Assembly (NCBI RefSeq): GCF_020531985.1
Contig: NZ_JAJAVQ010000001.1
Span: 930,001-994,000 of the forward strand
Reading direction: 5' to 3'
Length of the DNA: 64,000 nucleotides
Source: Rheinheimera aquimaris
Lineage (GTDB): Bacteria > Pseudomonadota > Gammaproteobacteria > Enterobacterales > Alteromonadaceae
The notes under the pieces were generated by a model. That model was not told the origin of the DNA. It did not search any database and saw only the letters and a list, made by a program, of their open reading frames with translations. This document shows positions 7,812 to 16,859 of the stretch, in pieces. Position 1 is the first letter of the stretch. Each line of letters opens with the position of its first letter. Position numbers and translations under genes: made by a program.

Positions 7812-10346
7812 ATGACAACAAACAAGACTAAACAACTGCTGGTTATTGGCAACGGTATGGTTGGCCAGCATTTTATTGAGCAGTGGCTGGCATTACAGCA
7901 ACACAGCAGCGACTGGCAGCTTACGGTATTTGCCGGTGAGGATAGACCCGCTTATGACAGAGTACATTTATCCGATTACTTCAGTGATGGCGATGCCGAT
8001 AAACTGCAGCTTGTAGCAGATAGCTACTACCCGGATAACAAGGTTCAGTTGAAGCTGAATGAGCCGGTACTGGCAATAGACCGCGACAGCAAAACGGTCA
8101 GCACTGCCAAAGCCAGCTACCCGTATGACAAGCTGGTATTGGCAACGGGTTCTTATCCTTTCGTACCGCCAATCCCTGGCAATGACCAGCCGCACTGTCT
8201 GGTGTATCGCACCATTGCAGATCTTGAGGCCATTAGCGCCAGTAGTGATGGCGCACGGGTCGGTGTGGTAATAGGTGGCGGCTTATTAGGGCTTGAAGCA
8301 GCCAATGCCCTGAAGCTGCAAGGCCTGGAGGCGCATGTAGTGGAATTTGCGCCACAGCTGATGCCGGTGCAATTAGATAAAGACGGTGGCGAGCTGCTGC
8401 GCAGCAAAATTGAGCAATTAGGCGTCAGCGTACATACCGACAAAGCCACCAGTAGCATCACTGCCGGCAGCGAGCAGCGCCTGCAGCTTAATTTTGCCGA
8501 TGGCAGCGTGCTGCAAACCGATTTAATCGTGTTCTCAGCCGGGATCCGGCCACAAGACGCACTGGGCAAAGACGCGGGCTTAGAGTTTGGCGCGCACGGC
8601 GGCATTGCTATCAATCACCAGTGCCAAACCAGCGACAGTAATATTTATGCCATTGGCGAGTGTGCGCTTTACCAGGGCCAACTGTTTGGCTTAGTCGCTC
8701 CGGGCTACCAGATGGCGCGCACTGCTGCGGCAGTATTAAACGGAGATGACAGCCACAGCTTTACCGGCGCCGATATGTCAACCAAGCTAAAACTGCTGGG
8801 TGTTGATGTTGGCTCTATCGGCGATGCGCATGGCCGCACACCGGGCAGTATCAGCCTGCGCTATCGCAATGACTTACTCGGTGAATACCGTAAATTAGTG
8901 TTAAGCCCTGACGGCAAACAGCTGCTGGGCGCGGTGCTGGTCGGTGATAACAGCTATTACGATACGCTGTTGCAATATGCGCTGAATGGCATTGCACTGC
9001 CCGCAGATCCGCAAAGCCTGATCCTGCCACAAAGCAGTGACAAGCCCCTGCTCGGCCCCGCTGCCCTGCCCGCCACTGCCACGCTGTGCTCTTGTCATAA
9101 TGTCAGTAAAGGCGCTATTTGTGCGGCACTGGATAACGGCGTGCAAGATTTAGCCGGCATTAAAAGCTGTACTAAAGCCGCCACCGGCTGCGGTGGCTGC
9201 GCGGCGCTGCTTAAAAGCGTAGTTGAACACGAACTCAGTGCCCGCGGAGTGGCGATAAGCACTGATCTATGCGAGCACTTTAGCTACAGCCGTCAGCAGT
9301 TGTACCATCTGGTGCGGGTTGATGGCATTAAAACCTTTAACGAATTAATTAGCCGCCACGGTCGCGGCCATGGCTGTGAAATTTGCAAACCAGCGGTGGC
9401 CTCTATTCTGGCCAGTTGCTGGAACGAGCCGGTGTTGGCCAAGCCACATGTGGCGCTGCAAGACACTAACGATACGTTTTTAGCTAATATGCAAAAAAAC
9501 GGTACTTACTCGGTCGTGCCACGCATACCGGGCGGCGAGATCACACCGGCTATGCTGATTAGCATCGGCAAAGTGGCGGAGCAGTATCAGCTGTATACCA
9601 AGATCACCGGCGGCCAGCGCATCGATTTATTTGGCGCCACTTTGGATCAACTGCCATTGATTTGGCAGCAGCTGATTGACGCGGGTTTTGAAACCGGCCA
9701 TGCCTACGGCAAGTCACTGCGTACAGTAAAATCCTGTGTTGGCAGTACCTGGTGCCGATATGGTGTTCAGGACAGTGTCAGCATGGCGATATTACTGGAG
9801 AACCGCTACAAAGGCGTGCGCGCGCCACACAAGATTAAAATGGCGGTATCCGGCTGCACCCGCGAATGCGCTGAAGCCCAGAGTAAAGATGTCGGCGTTA
9901 TTGCTACCGAAAATGGCTGGAACCTGTATGTCTGCGGTAACGGCGGTATGAAACCACGTCATGCCGACTTATTTGCCACTGATTTAACCAACGCACAACT
10001 GCTTAGCTATATCGACCGGCTGCTGATGTTTTATATCAAAACCGCCGACCGTCTGCAGCGCACCGCTACCTGGATGAATAACCTCGAAGGCGGCCTGGAT
10101 TATCTGCGCGATGTCATTATTTACGACAGCCTTGGCCTTGGCGCAGAGCTTGAAGCGCAAATGCAGCTGCTGATCGAAAACTATCAATGCGAATGGCGAA
10201 CCGCGCTGAATGATCCACAGCAGCGTGCCCGTTTTAACAGCTATGTTAACGCTGCGGCGCCGGCCCGTAGCGAGTTTGGTTTTGTATCGGAGCGCGGCCA
10301 ACTTATTCCCGTCCGCCAGGTTAACAGCAAGGAAACAACCCTATGA
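7812..10346 (+). CDS. nirB: NADH-dependent assimilatory nitrite reductase, large subunit
   Basis: An 844-residue cytoplasmic enzyme that reduces nitrite to ammonium with NADH. The order is FAD domain (LLVIGNGMVGQHF), NAD domain (VGVVIGGGLLGLEAANAL), a BFD-like [2Fe-2S] region (CSCHNVSKGAIC, later GCGGC), ferredoxin-like and sirohaem/[4Fe-4S] domains with CVGSTWCRYG and GCTRECAEAQ. The length matches the family. I chose ATG 7812, which has AGGAG upstream, rather than the ATG at 7791. Its stop overlaps the nirD ATG. The gene completes the nitrate-to-ammonium route with NasA. Its place in the operon with the ABC transporter points to assimilation, not respiration. Confidence 0.95.
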   Translation: MTTNKTKQLLVIGNGMVGQHFIEQWLALQQHSSDWQLTVFAGEDRPAYDRVHLSDYFSDGDADKLQLVADSYYPDNKVQLKLNEPVLAIDRDSKTVSTAKASYPYDKLVLATGSYPFVPPIPGNDQPHCLVYRTIADLEAISASSDGARVGVVIGGGLLGLEAANALKLQGLEAHVVEFAPQLMPVQLDKDGGELLRSKIEQLGVSVHTDKATSSITAGSEQRLQLNFADGSVLQTDLIVFSAGIRPQDALGKDAGLEFGAHGGIAINHQCQTSDSNIYAIGECALYQGQLFGLVAPGYQMARTAAAVLNGDDSHSFTGADMSTKLKLLGVDVGSIGDAHGRTPGSISLRYRNDLLGEYRKLVLSPDGKQLLGAVLVGDNSYYDTLLQYALNGIALPADPQSLILPQSSDKPLLGPAALPATATLCSCHNVSKGAICAALDNGVQDLAGIKSCTKAATGCGGCAALLKSVVEHELSARGVAISTDLCEHFSYSRQQLYHLVRVDGIKTFNELISRHGRGHGCEICKPAVASILASCWNEPVLAKPHVALQDTNDTFLANMQKNGTYSVVPRIPGGEITPAMLISIGKVAEQYQLYTKITGGQRIDLFGATLDQLPLIWQQLIDAGFETGHAYGKSLRTVKSCVGSTWCRYGVQDSVSMAILLENRYKGVRAPHKIKMAVSGCTRECAEAQSKDVGVIATENGWNLYVCGNGGMKPRHADLFATDLTNAQLLSYIDRLLMFYIKTADRLQRTATWMNNLEGGLDYLRDVIIYDSLGLGAELEAQMQLLIENYQCEWRTALNDPQQRARFNSYVNAAAPARSEFGFVSERGQLIPVRQVNSKETTL

Positions 10347-10723
10347 GTCAGCTAGCTTATGTAACCGACACTTACAATGCAGCACACAGTAATGGAATAG
10401 TCTTGTGCCAGCAAACGGACTTAGTGCCGTTTTCCGGTGTCGCCGCCCGCTTTGGCCAGCTTGCAATAGCACTTTTTTACCTGCCAGGCACAGATATCGA
10501 GTTATATGCGGTCAGCCACATCGACCCGGTATCGCAGGCACCGATAATCGCCCATGGCTTGGTTGGCGAAAGCAACGGTGAGTTTTATGTCGCGGCCCCG
10601 CTGCATAAACAGCAGTACCGGCTTAGTGATGGTCTTTGCTTAAGTGATAGCTCTTTGAAACTGCGAGTTTTTACCGTGAAGCTTCAGCAAGATCAAGTGT
10701 GGCTACTACCCCCAATGGAGTAG
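10343..10723 (+). CDS. nirD: Nitrite reductase small subunit
   Basis: A 126-residue Rieske-fold protein of the NirD type, which lacks the Cys/His ligands of true Rieske proteins. It contains LVPFSGVAARFGQLAIALFYLP and ends RVFTVKLQQDQVWLLPP, as NirD proteins do (AVSHIDPVS in place of a cluster site). It supports NirB, probably structurally. The start overlaps the nirB stop by 4 bp. It is the last gene of the assimilation operon; the Moco leader begins about 50 bp later. Confidence 0.88.
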   Translation: MSQLAYVTDTYNAAHSNGIVLCQQTDLVPFSGVAARFGQLAIALFYLPGTDIELYAVSHIDPVSQAPIIAHGLVGESNGEFYVAAPLHKQQYRLSDGLCLSDSSLKLRVFTVKLQQDQVWLLPPME

Positions 10724-10774
10724 CCAAACGCCCCTTAATGGCAATAACAAAATTGTCGCCAAGCTTTTAAGCTT

Positions 10775-10892
10775 GTGTACAGAACACCGAGCTACCGGCT
10801 CTAACGCATAAAATGCTATGAACGGTATGCCGTGGCAATAACGCCACCGGGTAAGTCTGGAAACGGTCTTACCTCCCGACCTGGAAAGGTGA
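10775..10892 (+). promoter_or_regulatory. Moco riboswitch-like leader (MOCO RNA motif) of moaA
   Basis: The 170-bp gap before moaA is highly structured. It ends CCTCCCGACCTGGAAAGGTG, the conserved 3' part of the molybdenum-cofactor RNA motif found before moaA. ACCT-GGAA-AGGT (10879-10890) forms a tetraloop hairpin that holds the Shine-Dalgarno, and GGTAAG/CTTACC (10850-10873) forms the adjacent stem. Binding of Moco or a tungsten analogue should reduce translation of the moa operon. I identified it by eye from the conserved end and position. Confidence 0.8.
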
Positions 10893-11867
10893 ATGATGTT
10901 AACTGACGCCTATTCGCGCCGATTTAATTACGTGCGGCTCTCAGTCACGGAAAGCTGTAATTTCCGTTGTACCTACTGTCTGCCAGATGGCACTGACTGT
11001 CACTCCCGCAGCGGCGAGCTTACTCTGGCAGAAATTCGCCGTTTGATCATTGCCTTTGCCAAACTGGGCGCAAAAAAGGTACGCATTACCGGTGGCGAAC
11101 CTTCTCTACGCAAAGACTTAACGGAAATTATTGCCACCTGCAAAGCGGTACCGGGTATTGAAAAGGTCGCACTCACTACCAACGGCTATCGCTTAAAACG
11201 CGATGCACAGGCGTGGCAGGAAGCCGGTTTAGACGCCGTGAATGTCAGTGTCGATAGTTTAGATGCCGATACCTTTCACCTGGTTACTGGCCAGGACAAA
11301 CTTGCCGATATTTTAGCTGGTATACATTACGCAAAAGCCATTGGCATAAAACAAGTCAAAATAAACACCGTACTGTTAAAGCAACACAACGCACTGGCGT
11401 TACCGGACTTCTTAAATTTTGTAAAGCAACAGGACATTGCACTGCGCTTTATCGAATTAATGCGCACCGGTGACAATGCTAATTTTTATCAACACCAACA
11501 CTTAAGCGGTGCCAGTATTCAGCAGCAATTGTTAGCCGACGGTTGGCAGTTAAACCCCAAAGCCCGTACTGATGGCCCGGCGCTTGAGTATTCTCACAGC
11601 GACTATCAAGGAAAAATTGGCCTGATCATGCCCTATAGCAAAGATTTTTGCGCTGATTGCAACCGGCTTCGGGTATCCAGTAGCGGCCAACTGTATCTGT
11701 GCCTGTTTACCGATACTTATCAGGACTTACGTAGCTTGCTGCAAACTGATGACAGCGCAACCTTAATGCGCTTTTTACAGCAATCGGTGCAAGGCAAAGC
11801 TTTCAGCCACCAGTTGACACAGGATTACAGCGGCAGCACCCGGCATTTAGCCCAAATCGGTGGATAA
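10893..11867 (+). CDS. moaA: GTP 3',8-cyclase (radical SAM), first step of molybdopterin synthesis
   Basis: A 324-residue enzyme that converts GTP to 3',8-cyclo-GTP. The N-terminal radical-SAM cluster is CNFRCTYC, followed by TGGEPSLRKDL. The C-terminal cluster is CADCNRLR with a later Cys (LYLCLF), and the protein ends in the essential GG tail (LAQIGG). All catalytic features are present. The start is ATG-ATG at 10893/10896, just after the sequestered Shine-Dalgarno of the Moco leader. It begins a nine-gene moa-mod operon. Confidence 0.95.
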   Translation: MMLTDAYSRRFNYVRLSVTESCNFRCTYCLPDGTDCHSRSGELTLAEIRRLIIAFAKLGAKKVRITGGEPSLRKDLTEIIATCKAVPGIEKVALTTNGYRLKRDAQAWQEAGLDAVNVSVDSLDADTFHLVTGQDKLADILAGIHYAKAIGIKQVKINTVLLKQHNALALPDFLNFVKQQDIALRFIELMRTGDNANFYQHQHLSGASIQQQLLADGWQLNPKARTDGPALEYSHSDYQGKIGLIMPYSKDFCADCNRLRVSSSGQLYLCLFTDTYQDLRSLLQTDDSATLMRFLQQSVQGKAFSHQLTQDYSGSTRHLAQIGG

Positions 11868-11881
11868 AAGAGGTGGATGAG

Positions 11882-12448
11882 ATGAGCAGTGCAACACCCT
11901 TTAGCGCACTAATTTTAGCCGGTGGAAAATCCAGCCGCATGGGCCGGGATAAAGCTCTACTTCAACTTAATGGCCAGAGTCTACTGGCGCATATGCAGCA
12001 ATTGGCGCTGGAAAGCGGCGCGGCGGAAGTGCTGATAAGCCGCAACCTGCCGGGTTTTATTTCTGATCAGTTGCCTGAGCAAGGGCCTTTAGCCGGTATA
12101 TTGGCAGCGCTGCAACACTGTAACGGCTCGCAGTTATTGGTATTGCCCATTGATACCCCGCTATTAACAGTGACCAGAGTGCAGCAACTGCTGCAACACG
12201 CCAATGGCAAAGCCTGCTATTTTAGCCATAGCCCGCTGCCTTGCGTATTACCGGTAAGCCCGGCGCTTAACTGCCTGATAAGTGCGCAGCTGCGCAGTGG
12301 CCAGCGTTCGGTTAAAGCCCTGCTGACACAACTAAATGCCGTTAGTTTAACGGCGCCAGTAATTGAACTTCTCAATACCAATACGCCAGACGATTGGCAG
12401 CAATATCTTTTATTAGTTAACAGCGGGAGCTTGTATGCCAAAGCCTGA
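11882..12448 (+). CDS. mobA: Molybdenum cofactor guanylyltransferase
   Basis: About 188 residues. It attaches GMP to Moco, giving the bis-MGD form used by NasA and NarG. Motifs are ALILAGGKSSRMGRDKALL (GTP-binding loop), PEQGPLAGILAAL and LVLPIDTPLL (metal-binding Asp). I took ATG 11882, preceded by AGAGGTG; a GTG at 11873 would add three residues. The end overlaps moaB by 14 bp. Its place inside a moa operon is common in nitrate-reducing gammaproteobacteria. Confidence 0.88.
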   Translation: MSSATPFSALILAGGKSSRMGRDKALLQLNGQSLLAHMQQLALESGAAEVLISRNLPGFISDQLPEQGPLAGILAALQHCNGSQLLVLPIDTPLLTVTRVQQLLQHANGKACYFSHSPLPCVLPVSPALNCLISAQLRSGQRSVKALLTQLNAVSLTAPVIELLNTNTPDDWQQYLLLVNSGSLYAKA

Positions 12449-12974
12449 TTTAAACCGGTTTTATCCGCTAAACATTGCCGTACTTACTGTGTCAGACAGT
12501 CGCAGCTGCGATAACGACAGCAGTGGAGACTTACTTAGCGATTCATTGGTGCAGGCAGGCCATAAGCTAGCCGCCAGATCGCTGCTGCCAAACAATAAAT
12601 ATACTCTGCGCGCACTGTTGAGCCATTGGATAGCCAGTAGCAATATTCAGATTATTCTGATTAACGGCGGTACGGGTTATGCCAAAGGTAACTGCACCAT
12701 CGAAGCCATAACCCCGCTGCTGGATCTGCAGGTGCCGGGATTTGGCGAGCTGTTTCGTCAACTTTCATTTAGCCAGTTAGGCTCTGCGGCCATGCAATCT
12801 GCCGCAGTGTCTGGTATCGCAAACGACACCCTGCTATTTGCGATGCCAGGCTCGGGTAGCGCCTGTACCCTGGCGATGCAGCAACTCATTTTGCCGCAAC
12901 TAGACGCACAAACGGGTCCCTGCAACTTTGTCGCTCATATAAAAAATAGCCCAAGCAAAAGCTGTGGAGGTTGA
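12435..12974 (+). CDS. moaB: MoaB-type molybdenum cofactor biosynthesis protein
   Basis: A 179-residue protein with the MogA/MoaB fold: [42 protein letters not shown] and the PGFGELFR motif. It would bind or adenylate molybdopterin. The window also encodes a closer MogA at 57788, so this copy may be redundant, as MoaB is in E. coli. A typical GGTG-x(4)-RD motif is altered here ([11 protein letters not shown]), which may mean reduced activity. It overlaps mobA, and its stop is one base before the moaC ATG. Confidence 0.85.
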   Translation: MPKPDLNRFYPLNIAVLTVSDSRSCDNDSSGDLLSDSLVQAGHKLAARSLLPNNKYTLRALLSHWIASSNIQIILINGGTGYAKGNCTIEAITPLLDLQVPGFGELFRQLSFSQLGSAAMQSAAVSGIANDTLLFAMPGSGSACTLAMQQLILPQLDAQTGPCNFVAHIKNSPSKSCGG

Positions 12975-12975
12975 T

Positions 12976-13482
12976 ATGACAGCAGCAAACCGTGCTACAC
13001 ATTCTGATCTTACACATTTAGACGACAGTGGTGCCGCCACCATGGTGGATGTTGCTGATAAAGCCCATACCAGCCGTTTGGCACGCGCCAGTGCCTTGCT
13101 GCAAACTACGCCAGACGTCATCACATTAATTAAGCAGGCTCAGCTTAAAAAGGGCGATGTGCTGGCCACCGCCCGTATTGCCGGCATTATGGCAGCGAAG
13201 AAAACCAGCGAGCTAATCCCGCTGTGCCATAGCTTAATGCTGAGCAAAGTTACGGTAGAGTTCACTTTAAACGCTGAACAAGGCCTGGTTTGTATCGAAA
13301 CCTGTTGCCGTGTAACCGGGCAAACCGGCGTTGAAATGGAAGCCTTGACCGCAGCTTCGGTTGCCGCACTGACCATTTACGATATGTGCAAAGCTGTCGA
13401 CAAATCAATGTCGATCCTAAAGGTACAATTGCTAGAAAAGACCGGCGGTAAGTCCGGACATTATGTTGTGGAGGCCAAATGA
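12976..13482 (+). CDS. moaC: Cyclic pyranopterin monophosphate synthase
   Basis: A 168-residue enzyme that rearranges 3',8-cyclo-GTP to cyclic pyranopterin monophosphate. Family motifs include [17 protein letters not shown], the catalytic [38 protein letters not shown] and the C-terminal KTGGKSG. I chose the ATG at 12976, preceded by GGAGG. The stop overlaps the moaD ATG by 4 bp. Length and motifs are normal. Confidence 0.95.
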   Translation: MTAANRATHSDLTHLDDSGAATMVDVADKAHTSRLARASALLQTTPDVITLIKQAQLKKGDVLATARIAGIMAAKKTSELIPLCHSLMLSKVTVEFTLNAEQGLVCIETCCRVTGQTGVEMEALTAASVAALTIYDMCKAVDKSMSILKVQLLEKTGGKSGHYVVEAK

Positions 13483-13730
13483 TTAAAATTCTGTTTTTCG
13501 CCGCGCTGCGCGAGCGGCTTGACTGCGAGCAATACCTGCTGAGCTGCGATGACAAAATATTGCAGGTTGCCGACATACTGCAGCAACTGCAAAGCCGCTG
13601 CCACAACTGGCAACTAGAGCTTAGCCGCAATGATTTGCTCTGCGCTGTTAATCAGCAATTGGTGCCGTTAACGGCCAGTGTACAGGACGGTGATGAGCTG
13701 GCATTTTTCCCGCCGGTAACGGGCGGTTAA
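13479..13730 (+). CDS. moaD: Molybdopterin synthase sulphur-carrier subunit
   Basis: An 83-residue ubiquitin-fold protein ([14 protein letters not shown]) ending [14 protein letters not shown]. The terminal Gly-Gly is activated to a thiocarboxylate and donates sulphur to cyclic pyranopterin monophosphate on MoaE. It overlaps moaC and lies just before moaE, its partner. Confidence 0.93.
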   Translation: MIKILFFAALRERLDCEQYLLSCDDKILQVADILQQLQSRCHNWQLELSRNDLLCAVNQQLVPLTASVQDGDELAFFPPVTGG

Positions 13731-13759
13731 GAGATAGTGGCTAACGGATGGAGAATGAC

Positions 13760-14209
13760 ATGAGCATCTTTGTTGCGGTGCAAAGCGACGACTTTTGCGT
13801 CGCCAGCGAATACGACGAGCTGCGCCAGCAGGCCAACTGCGGCGCTATTGTCACCTTTAGCGGCCTGGTACGTGAGCTTAGCAACAACATACTGCACAAC
13901 ATGACGCTGGAGCACTACCCCGGCATGACAGAACAAGCCCTTATTGCAATCGCAGAACAGGCAAAGCAACGCTGGCAGCTTGGCGCTGTGCGCATTGTTC
14001 ACCGGGTAGGCACGCTTAAACCACAGCAACAAATTGTGTTTGTCGGAATTGCCAGTGCCCACCGCGCAGCGGCCTTTGCTGCCTGTGAGTTCATTATGGA
14101 TTACCTGAAAAACCAAGCGCCATTCTGGAAAAAAGAGCATACCGCGCAAGGTGATTACTGGGTGGCAGCCAAGGTCAGCGACCAGCAAGCTCTGGCGCGC
14201 TGGGAGTAA
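13760..14209 (+). CDS. moaE: Molybdopterin synthase catalytic subunit
   Basis: A 149-residue protein that pairs with MoaD to insert two sulphurs into the pterin precursor. It shows CGAIVTFSGLVRE, LEHYPGMTEQAL, RVGTLKPQQQIVFVGIASAHRAAAFAACEFIMDYLKNQAPFWKKE (active-site Lys region). The start is ATG 13760, with GGAG upstream; an ATG at 13748 would add four residues. modA begins 3 bp after the stop. Confidence 0.94.
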   Translation: MSIFVAVQSDDFCVASEYDELRQQANCGAIVTFSGLVRELSNNILHNMTLEHYPGMTEQALIAIAEQAKQRWQLGAVRIVHRVGTLKPQQQIVFVGIASAHRAAAFAACEFIMDYLKNQAPFWKKEHTAQGDYWVAAKVSDQQALARWE

Positions 14210-14212
14210 CTG

Positions 14213-15007
14213 ATGCGCCATCTATTCTTTGCTGTTTGCTTGCTTTTCACCTTAAGCAGTTATGCCGGAGACAAGCTAACCATAGCAGCCGCTTCCGACC
14301 TGCGCTATGCCATGGCTGACATCGTTAGCCTGTTTCAACAGCAGAATCAGCTTGATGTCAGGGTAATTTATGGCGCCAGCGGCAAACTCAGCACTCAGAT
14401 CCGCCATGGCGCGCCCTATGATATGTTTTTCTCCGCTGATATCAGCTTTGCCGGACAGCTATATCAGGACGGCCTCGCTGCCGCTGCGCCACAGCCTTAT
14501 GCGCTGGGGCATTTAGTGCTGTGGAGCCCAAAACAGAATATGGCCGGCATTAAGCTAGAACAGCTGGCAGAACTGGATTTTGCCCGCCTCGCCATCGCCC
14601 AGCCAGCCCATGCGCCTTATGGCCAGCGCGCTAAACAAGCCTTGCAGGCTGCCGGTGTCTGGCAAAAGGTAGAGCCGAAAATCGTCTATGGTGAAAATAT
14701 CGCCCAAACTGCGCAACTGGCGCAAAGTGGCGGCGCCGATATCGCCATTATTGCGCTGTCGCTGGCCCGCTTTCCTGAGCTGGCAGGCCAGGGCTACCAG
14801 CCTATTAATACTGAGCTGCACCAACCGCTGCTGCAGGCCTATGTCATTACCCGCCACGGCGCAGCTAACACGGCTGCGCGGCAGTTCAGCGCCTTTATGA
14901 CAACACCACAAGCGCTAAGCATTATGCAGCACTATGGTTTTGAACAAGGGCGTTTTGAACAGCCGGGCTTTGAACAGCCGGGATTCGAAAAGCCGGAGGC
15001 GAACTGA
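14213..15007 (+). CDS. modA: Molybdate ABC transporter, substrate-binding protein
   Basis: A 264-residue periplasmic receptor. A signal peptide of about 19 residues (LFFAVCLLFTLSSYA-GD) is followed by LTIAAASDLRYAM, the ModA oxyanion-binding start, then YGASGKLSTQI. The C-terminus is unusual: after the normal end (ALSIMQHYGF) there is a tail of near-repeats, FEQGR, FEQPG, FEQPG, FEKPE, encoded by tandem 15-bp units (about 14938-15000). The tail looks like recent repeat expansion into an extension. The stop overlaps the modB start (TGATG). Confidence 0.92.
   Translation: MRHLFFAVCLLFTLSSYAGDKLTIAAASDLRYAMADIVSLFQQQNQLDVRVIYGASGKLSTQIRHGAPYDMFFSADISFAGQLYQDGLAAAAPQPYALGHLVLWSPKQNMAGIKLEQLAELDFARLAIAQPAHAPYGQRAKQALQAAGVWQKVEPKIVYGENIAQTAQLAQSGGADIAIIALSLARFPELAGQGYQPINTELHQPLLQAYVITRHGAANTAARQFSAFMTTPQALSIMQHYGFEQGRFEQPGFEQPGFEKPEAN
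14938..15000 (+). repeat. Tandem 15-bp repeat encoding the ModA tail
   Basis: Four imperfect 15-bp units (consensus TTTGAACAGCCGGGC) encode FEQGR/FEQPG/FEQPG/FEKPE. The two central units are nearly identical, so copy number probably varies in steps of five residues without shifting the frame. Confidence 0.75.
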
Positions 15008-15708
15008 TGGCAGAACTATTCGCCACACTCAGCCCGCAAGACTGGCAAGCGATTAGGCTCACCCTAAAGCTATGCTTATACACCACCGTGATTTTATTGC
15101 TACTAGGCACACCGCTGGCCTGGTGGCTGTCACTTAGCGACAGCAAATTGCGCACGGCTATTCAGGCAATAGTGGCACTGCCATTGGTACTTCCGCCAAC
15201 AGTACTGGGGTTTTATTTATTGCTGCTACTTGGCCCGCATGGCGCAGTCGGCAGCACTTTGGAGCAACTGGGCTTTAATCATCTGGCATTTAGCTTTAGT
15301 GGCATTTTAATCGGCTCCGTTGTGTATTCACTGCCCTTTACCGTACAACCGCTTATGGACAGCTTTCGCCGTATGGGGCCAAGACCGCTGGAAGTGGCGG
15401 CCACTTTAGGTGCCTGCAAGCTCGATCAGCTGTTTAGCGTGGTACTGCCATTGTGTCGTGGCGGCTTTATCATTGCTGCCACATTAACCTTTGCCCATAC
15501 GCTGGGTGAATTTGGCGTGATACTGATGCTCGGTGGCAGTATTCCCGGCGAAACTCAGGTGCTGTCAGTACTGATCTACGATCACACCGAGGCGATGAAT
15601 TACGCTCAGGCGCAGCAGCTATCGCTTGGGTTATTAGTCAGCGCTTTTGTTGTGCTGTTTATTGTCTATGGTTTAAACCGGCGCAATCAGCGCGAGGCGG
15701 TGCTGTGA
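15007..15708 (+). CDS. modB: Molybdate ABC transporter, permease
   Basis: A 233-residue inner-membrane protein with five or six helices (LCLYTTVILLLLGTPLAWWL; ALPLVLPPTVLGFYLLLLLG). It has the ModB coupling segment RPLEVAATLGACKLDQLFSVVLP and LGEFGVILMLGGSIPGETQVLSVLIYD. The start overlaps the modA stop and its stop overlaps modC (TGATG), so synthesis is coupled. Confidence 0.94.
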   Translation: MAELFATLSPQDWQAIRLTLKLCLYTTVILLLLGTPLAWWLSLSDSKLRTAIQAIVALPLVLPPTVLGFYLLLLLGPHGAVGSTLEQLGFNHLAFSFSGILIGSVVYSLPFTVQPLMDSFRRMGPRPLEVAATLGACKLDQLFSVVLPLCRGGFIIAATLTFAHTLGEFGVILMLGGSIPGETQVLSVLIYDHTEAMNYAQAQQLSLGLLVSAFVVLFIVYGLNRRNQREAVL

Positions 15709-16859
15709 TGAGCCTGTTTCAAATCACAGCGCGCCAGGGCAAACACTGGCTGGCGGTCACCGAGCAGAATTGCCCACGCCAGACAACTACCGGTTTAACC
15801 CTAAAGTTAACTATGCAGCGGGGTGATTTTTGTCTGCAGATAGATAACTGCCTGCCGCTACGAGGTGTGACCGCGTTATTTGGCCGCTCAGGCTGTGGTA
15901 AAACTACACTACTGCGCGCTATAGCTGGCCTTGATCGCCATACCGGTGCTGAAGTGCAATGTGGCGCTACAATATGGCAGCAAGACGGCCGTTTTGTGCC
16001 AGTACATCAGCGCCGCATTGGTATGGTGTTTCAGGAAAGCAGCTTATTAGCGCACCTGACGGTTGAACAAAACCTGCTATATGGCTTTAAACGGCTGGCA
16101 AAACACGCTGCTATACAGCTTAAACCTGAGCAGGTTATCCAGATGCTGGAGCTGACTCCGTTATTGCAACAAGTGCCATCGCAATTATCCGGTGGCCAGC
16201 GTCAGCGCGTCGCACTCGGCCGGGCGTTACTTAGCCAACCACAGTTACTGTTGCTGGATGAACCGCTGGCTTCGCTGGATCAGCAAAGCCGCTGCGAGAT
16301 TTTGCCGTTCTTACAAAGCATCGCCTGCCAGACCGGCATTCCTATGTTACTGGTAAGCCATCAACTGGATGACGTTGTTAAACTGGCCGATAATCTGGTA
16401 CTCATGCAGGATGGTCGAATTCACAGCCAGGGCCCGCTGCAACAGCAATTACTACAACCACAACTAGCAGCTATCGGCGCTATGTCGATGCTAGATGCCA
16501 AAAGCCATGGGTGTAATAATCATCTGCTGAAGCTCAGTATTGGTCAGCAGCAGTTGCAACTCCCAGCACCGCAACATTGCGACAGCGCAAACTACTCCCC
16601 CACGTCATACCGTTTACGTATTCAGGCGCGCGATGTAGCGCTAAGCCTAACACCACTTAACGACAGCTCGGTCAGCAATCAGCTGCAGGTAAGTATCAGC
16701 GGCTTTAACAGTGCGCCGCACCCGGCAGAAACGCTGGTACAGCTAACACTGGAAGGACAGCCGCTGCAGGCACTGCTAACCAAACATTCAGTTGAAAGAT
16801 TGGGATTACAGGTTGGTCAGCAGGTATATGCGCAGATTAAGGCAGTGGCGTTGGATTAA
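15708..16859 (+). CDS. modC: Molybdate ABC transporter, ATP-binding protein with MOP domain
   Basis: About 383 residues. The ABC ATPase has Walker A FGRSGCGKTT, Q-loop VFQESSLLAH, signature LSGGQRQRVALGRAL, Walker B LLLLDEPLASLD and switch His VSHQLDD. The C-terminal 90 residues form a molybdate-binding MOP/TOBE domain (YRLRIQARDVALSL; YAQIKAVALD). I chose ATG 15708, which overlaps the modB stop; a GTG one codon earlier is possible. It ends the moa-mod operon. No terminator is obvious before the AT-rich island. Confidence 0.93.
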   Translation: MSLFQITARQGKHWLAVTEQNCPRQTTTGLTLKLTMQRGDFCLQIDNCLPLRGVTALFGRSGCGKTTLLRAIAGLDRHTGAEVQCGATIWQQDGRFVPVHQRRIGMVFQESSLLAHLTVEQNLLYGFKRLAKHAAIQLKPEQVIQMLELTPLLQQVPSQLSGGQRQRVALGRALLSQPQLLLLDEPLASLDQQSRCEILPFLQSIACQTGIPMLLVSHQLDDVVKLADNLVLMQDGRIHSQGPLQQQLLQPQLAAIGAMSMLDAKSHGCNNHLLKLSIGQQQLQLPAPQHCDSANYSPTSYRLRIQARDVALSLTPLNDSSVSNQLQVSISGFNSAPHPAETLVQLTLEGQPLQALLTKHSVERLGLQVGQQVYAQIKAVALD

